Assembly (NCBI GenBank): GCA_036924285.1
Contig: JAYKYS010000009.1
Span: forward strand, 13,020,001-13,084,000
Length of the DNA: 64,000 bases
From: Asterella californica
Lineage: Eukaryota; Streptophyta; Marchantiopsida; Marchantiales; Aytoniaceae
Direction of reading: 5' to 3'
Of this stretch, positions 61,036 to 64,000 are shown piece by piece (the stretch's first letter is position 1; each line of letters begins with the position of its first letter). The notes beneath the pieces were generated by a model. The model did no database searches. It saw only the letters and a list, made by a program, of their open reading frames with translations, and was not told the origin of the DNA. The translations under genes and the position numbers were made by a program.

Positions 61036-62406
61036 TGTCGGAGTGTGATCCGTCTATCTAGGAAAGCGCCGGGCTTCTGACTGTGGTTGTTTACTCAAGA
61101 GGTTGGCTTTCTGGTCACAACAGGAGCTATAAACACTCACACAGGAGTGTAGCATCCTCTAATATGCTCAAAAGCGAAATTTAGGTCTCACTAGTAGTAA
61201 TAGGTTTAGATGGTGAACTTTGACACTCAAAGAGAGGAAAACTATGAAGGTTTAGACTTCTAAGCTTCCCCTACATGTAAATGAGGTACTATTGAACACA
61301 CACACGAAGTTTCAGCCTGAGATTGAATTCTAGCACCGAGATGTTGACAGAAAAGTTCTGAATAAGAGAATTATGACAATTTCTGGTACCTAGACAGCTA
61401 TTTTGACCTAGAACAGAGAATTGGCTCGATGAATTTCAAATATTCTCACAGCATTTGAAGTCTACAGGATGCTGAACATCCCTGTGAAGTTGGGACTCTT
61501 GAATGTACATAGAACTCCAGATCTCCTCCTCTGAAGTCGCTGCTCTAGATTAAGAGCTTTTCAGACCCCCTCTGCTTCAGCAGCCGCCCTGAATTACTCA
61601 GTTACTCAATCGATATGAAACTTTTTGGGAAATCGTAGCCCCGCTGGCAGAGAACGCAACCACGAAGTCTTGAAGCGATTTCTTCAATTCTGCTGCAAGT
61701 GACACTGAAAACCCCAAAATCAACAAAAGTGATGCAGTTTTGACATAATCCGAACTTCAATTGGGCATAACTTCGTCTTATTGCCTCAAATCGATCGAAA
61801 ATTTCATTGACAGTGCTTGGCTCGACGAGCTCTATCTCCCTGTGCTCTCAGATTTCGAAGATCCCCCACCAAATGCTCGAACTCCACTCTAGAGCTCTGT
61901 TTCTAAACTTAGAGTTTTACAAAAGACAAAAATGGACCAATTGGAGTTCATAGCTCCACTTGACTGTCCTTTTGTGTCTTAAACTACCTGGTAACTTATC
62001 TACACTCATAGGCTACCACGTCAAGCCCCCTAGAGTGCCAGCGTAAAACTTAAACTACCTAAAATGACACATAGCCCCGAAAAATAACTTAAATTAGCTA
62101 GAAAGCGTGCATGGGCGACAAGTAAGTACAACCCATGAGCTCAAACCCCTATCAGCATGGAAACTCTAAGTCATGTACATTGAACGTCATAGACAAGTAA
62201 GAAGTCACTTGCACAAGCGCACAAATGCTTGAACAAGATAACTAACATACTATCAGTCTACTAGGACTCAAAATAGTGTTAACACCGTATGGAAAGGTGT
62301 CAAACATATACATAAAAGACTAGAAGTAATATGAGCTAACTTCTAGAACTACCAAACCTAAGCGTCGGAGTAGAAGTCAAGCATGTAGCCGTCAAGTAGC
62401 GCGACA
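61036..62406 (-). repeat. LTR shared by two subfamily B internal regions
   Basis: 1371 bp, TGTCG...CGACA. On its lower side (minus-strand downstream) it is followed by leader and gag (60959 down), as a 5' LTR would be. On its upper side it abuts a reverse-oriented polypurine tract (62407-62422) and an integrase end, as a 3' LTR would be. Neither side has CCGT or ACGT, consistent with both edges being internal. It shares long stretches with the solo LTR and the young LTR. Confidence 0.85.
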
Positions 62407-64000
62407 TCCACCCCCTCTGAACCTGCACATCCTCCGGTATGTGCCAAATCCAGATCAAGACTCTTCAGCTTCAGCTTCAAATTCATCTTCAACCTCCATT
62501 GAGTCTTCAACTTCATCCTCAGTAAGTTCTGCAATGTTCTAGTCCTCTACTCTTCTTCTAAAGAGCTTGATTCTCTTCCCTGCGATTGGTACCTTGAGCA
62601 CTGCACCATCTAACTCTCTCAAAGAATATGTGGCATTATCATAAACTTCTAACACCACATATGGTCCAAACCATCTATTGGAAAACTTTCTGACAGTGCT
62701 ATGCTGATTATCAAGACTACTATCTTAGACTAACACCCAATCACCTTCTTTAACTGGTTTGGGTCGTAATCTATGCGTTCTATCAAATCTGTCTTTGTTT
62801 CTCTCTCTAGCAGTCTTCAACCTTTCCACAGCTTTGGCAACATCTTCAGGTCTTCGTTCTAACTGCTGGATCCTTAGCGCAAGATATCCTCCGTACTTCT
62901 ACCATCTTCCCATGGCAAAACATTCCAAGTAGGCACAACCTCCTCAATCGGCATCACAGGTTTTTGCCCTAGTATCAACTCTGCAGGCATGTAACCTGTA
63001 ACGGTACTATGAGTTGTACGATCTGCCCACAAAGCAAATGGTAGCAGTCTAGGCCATTCACGGATCTTACCCTTGCAAGCTTTTACCAAAGCTTTGATGA
63101 TTGGCGGATGACCTCTTTCGCTCTTGCCATTCCCTTCAGGATTGTAAGCAGTGGTTAACGCCAACTTGATTCCCAATCGCTTGAAGAACTCAACTGCTTC
63201 TTGTGCATCCAGCTCACCCCTATCTGCAGTGATCTTTCCCACACACCCATACCTATAAATAACATCTTCAAGTAGAAAGCGGCAGACACTAGCAATGGTC
63301 TTCGTCCTCAGAGCACGACCTTCAACTTGGTTAGATAGATCTTCTCTAGCCAAGACTAGATACCTCATTTGTCCAAGCCCAAACGGCATAGTTACCAGAT
63401 CCACTACCCATTTGTAATGAATGGCTAAAGGATAAGTAGGATGCAATCCATCACGATGACGTACATTGGAGTACATCTGGCAGGGTATACAGGATGAAAC
63501 AAACTGTACTACATCCTTATACATACCCTTCCACCAATACTTCTCCTTCATCTTGGCAAATGTAGCCCAAACTCCTCTATGAGCGGTCCATGGACTCTCA
63601 TGGAACTCCTTGATCAGCTTCTGTTGCAATTCCAGGTCACATACCATCCGCTGTGGTACACCTCCTTGCAGCTTAGGGCGCTTCCATAGATGTCCTCCAT
63701 ATAAAAAGTACCCATAAGCTGTTCTACGGATCCTCTTGAAATCTGCATCAGACCTGCCTTCTTGCCTTTCCAATGAACTCAAATAGCGTCCAAGATCCAA
63801 CCACTCGCCATCATACATAGTTTTCTCAAATAACTCCAACGAGCTTGCAAAACAGCTTCTATCTCTTCTAGCAAGAGCACTAGAATAGAACTCTGTTCTC
63901 ACATCCTCCTGATCATCTATCATTTCTTTCTCATCGTAATACCTAGCCCTTGATAACATATCTGCCACAGGATTGTCCTTCCTTGCAATATGTCTAAACT
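62407..64000 (-). pseudogene. Subfamily B pol: RNase H end and integrase, runs off the window
   Basis: 62874-63968 is one open minus-strand frame. It runs from VADMLSRAR at the RNase H end through the HHCC finger (SCIPCQMYS) and the DDE core (VVDLVTMP, TADRGEL, GKSERGHPP) to the region before the GPY/F module. Below 62874 the frame shifts and has two stops, but FDRTHRLRPK-like and RWFGPYVV-like codons and an acidic tail are visible down to about 62455. It closely matches element 1. The upstream parts lie beyond position 64000. Confidence 0.85.

Overview
The window is nuclear DNA from a land plant, read from three things. A 12-exon gene (37494-45240) has GT-AG introns of 105 bp to 2.6 kb and a plastid-transit-like N-terminus, and its family is otherwise known from plants and bacteria. 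There is a patch of plant-type TTTAGGG telomere repeat at 60432-60495. Several layers of LTR retrotransposons cover much of the rest. The element lineage and intron style would suit a bryophyte or other non-seed plant, but that last step is a guess.

Layout. 1-1500: no recognised gene. 1503-5240: 5'-truncated, heavily mutated Ty3/gypsy element on + (element 1), followed by its degraded 3' LTR with a TATA box. 7300-9860: unrecognised coding relics with a 36-bp minisatellite. 10323-13460: gag-pro-early pol of a second old element on - (element 2), whose upstream LTR continues to 24584. A young, nearly intact element (14709-23627, + strand, two 1307-bp LTRs differing at about five sites) is inserted into that LTR. 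24585-37493: gene-poor, AT-rich DNA with a candidate SINE, palindromes, LTR fragments and a solo LTR (34744-36357). 37494-45240: the one intact host gene, a DUF482/FemAB-like GNAT-fold protein. 45241-52100: intergenic. 52190-55250: spliced but broken DDE-transposase-like gene. 56043-60408 (-): LTR and pol of an element from the same subfamily as the young one. At an ACGT site inside that pol lies a second, minus-strand unit (60409 to the window end): a 3' LTR stub, a gag fragment, one LTR shared by two internal regions (61036-62406), and a pol that runs off the edge.

How the parts work together. The retroelements encode Gag with a CCHC knuckle, an aspartic protease, RT (FLDD in place of YVDD), RNase H and an HHCC/DDE integrase with a GPY/F-like tail and no chromodomain. 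Protease is fused to Gag, while RT-RH-IN is in the -1 frame. At the junction of the young element there is a textbook -1 frameshift signal: GGGTTTT, a 7-nt spacer, then an 8-bp stem. The old element at the window start has the equivalent GGATTTT plus an 8-bp stem whose paired bases have co-varied. Every outer LTR boundary I could place abuts CCGT or ACGT, which suggests a sequence-selective integrase.
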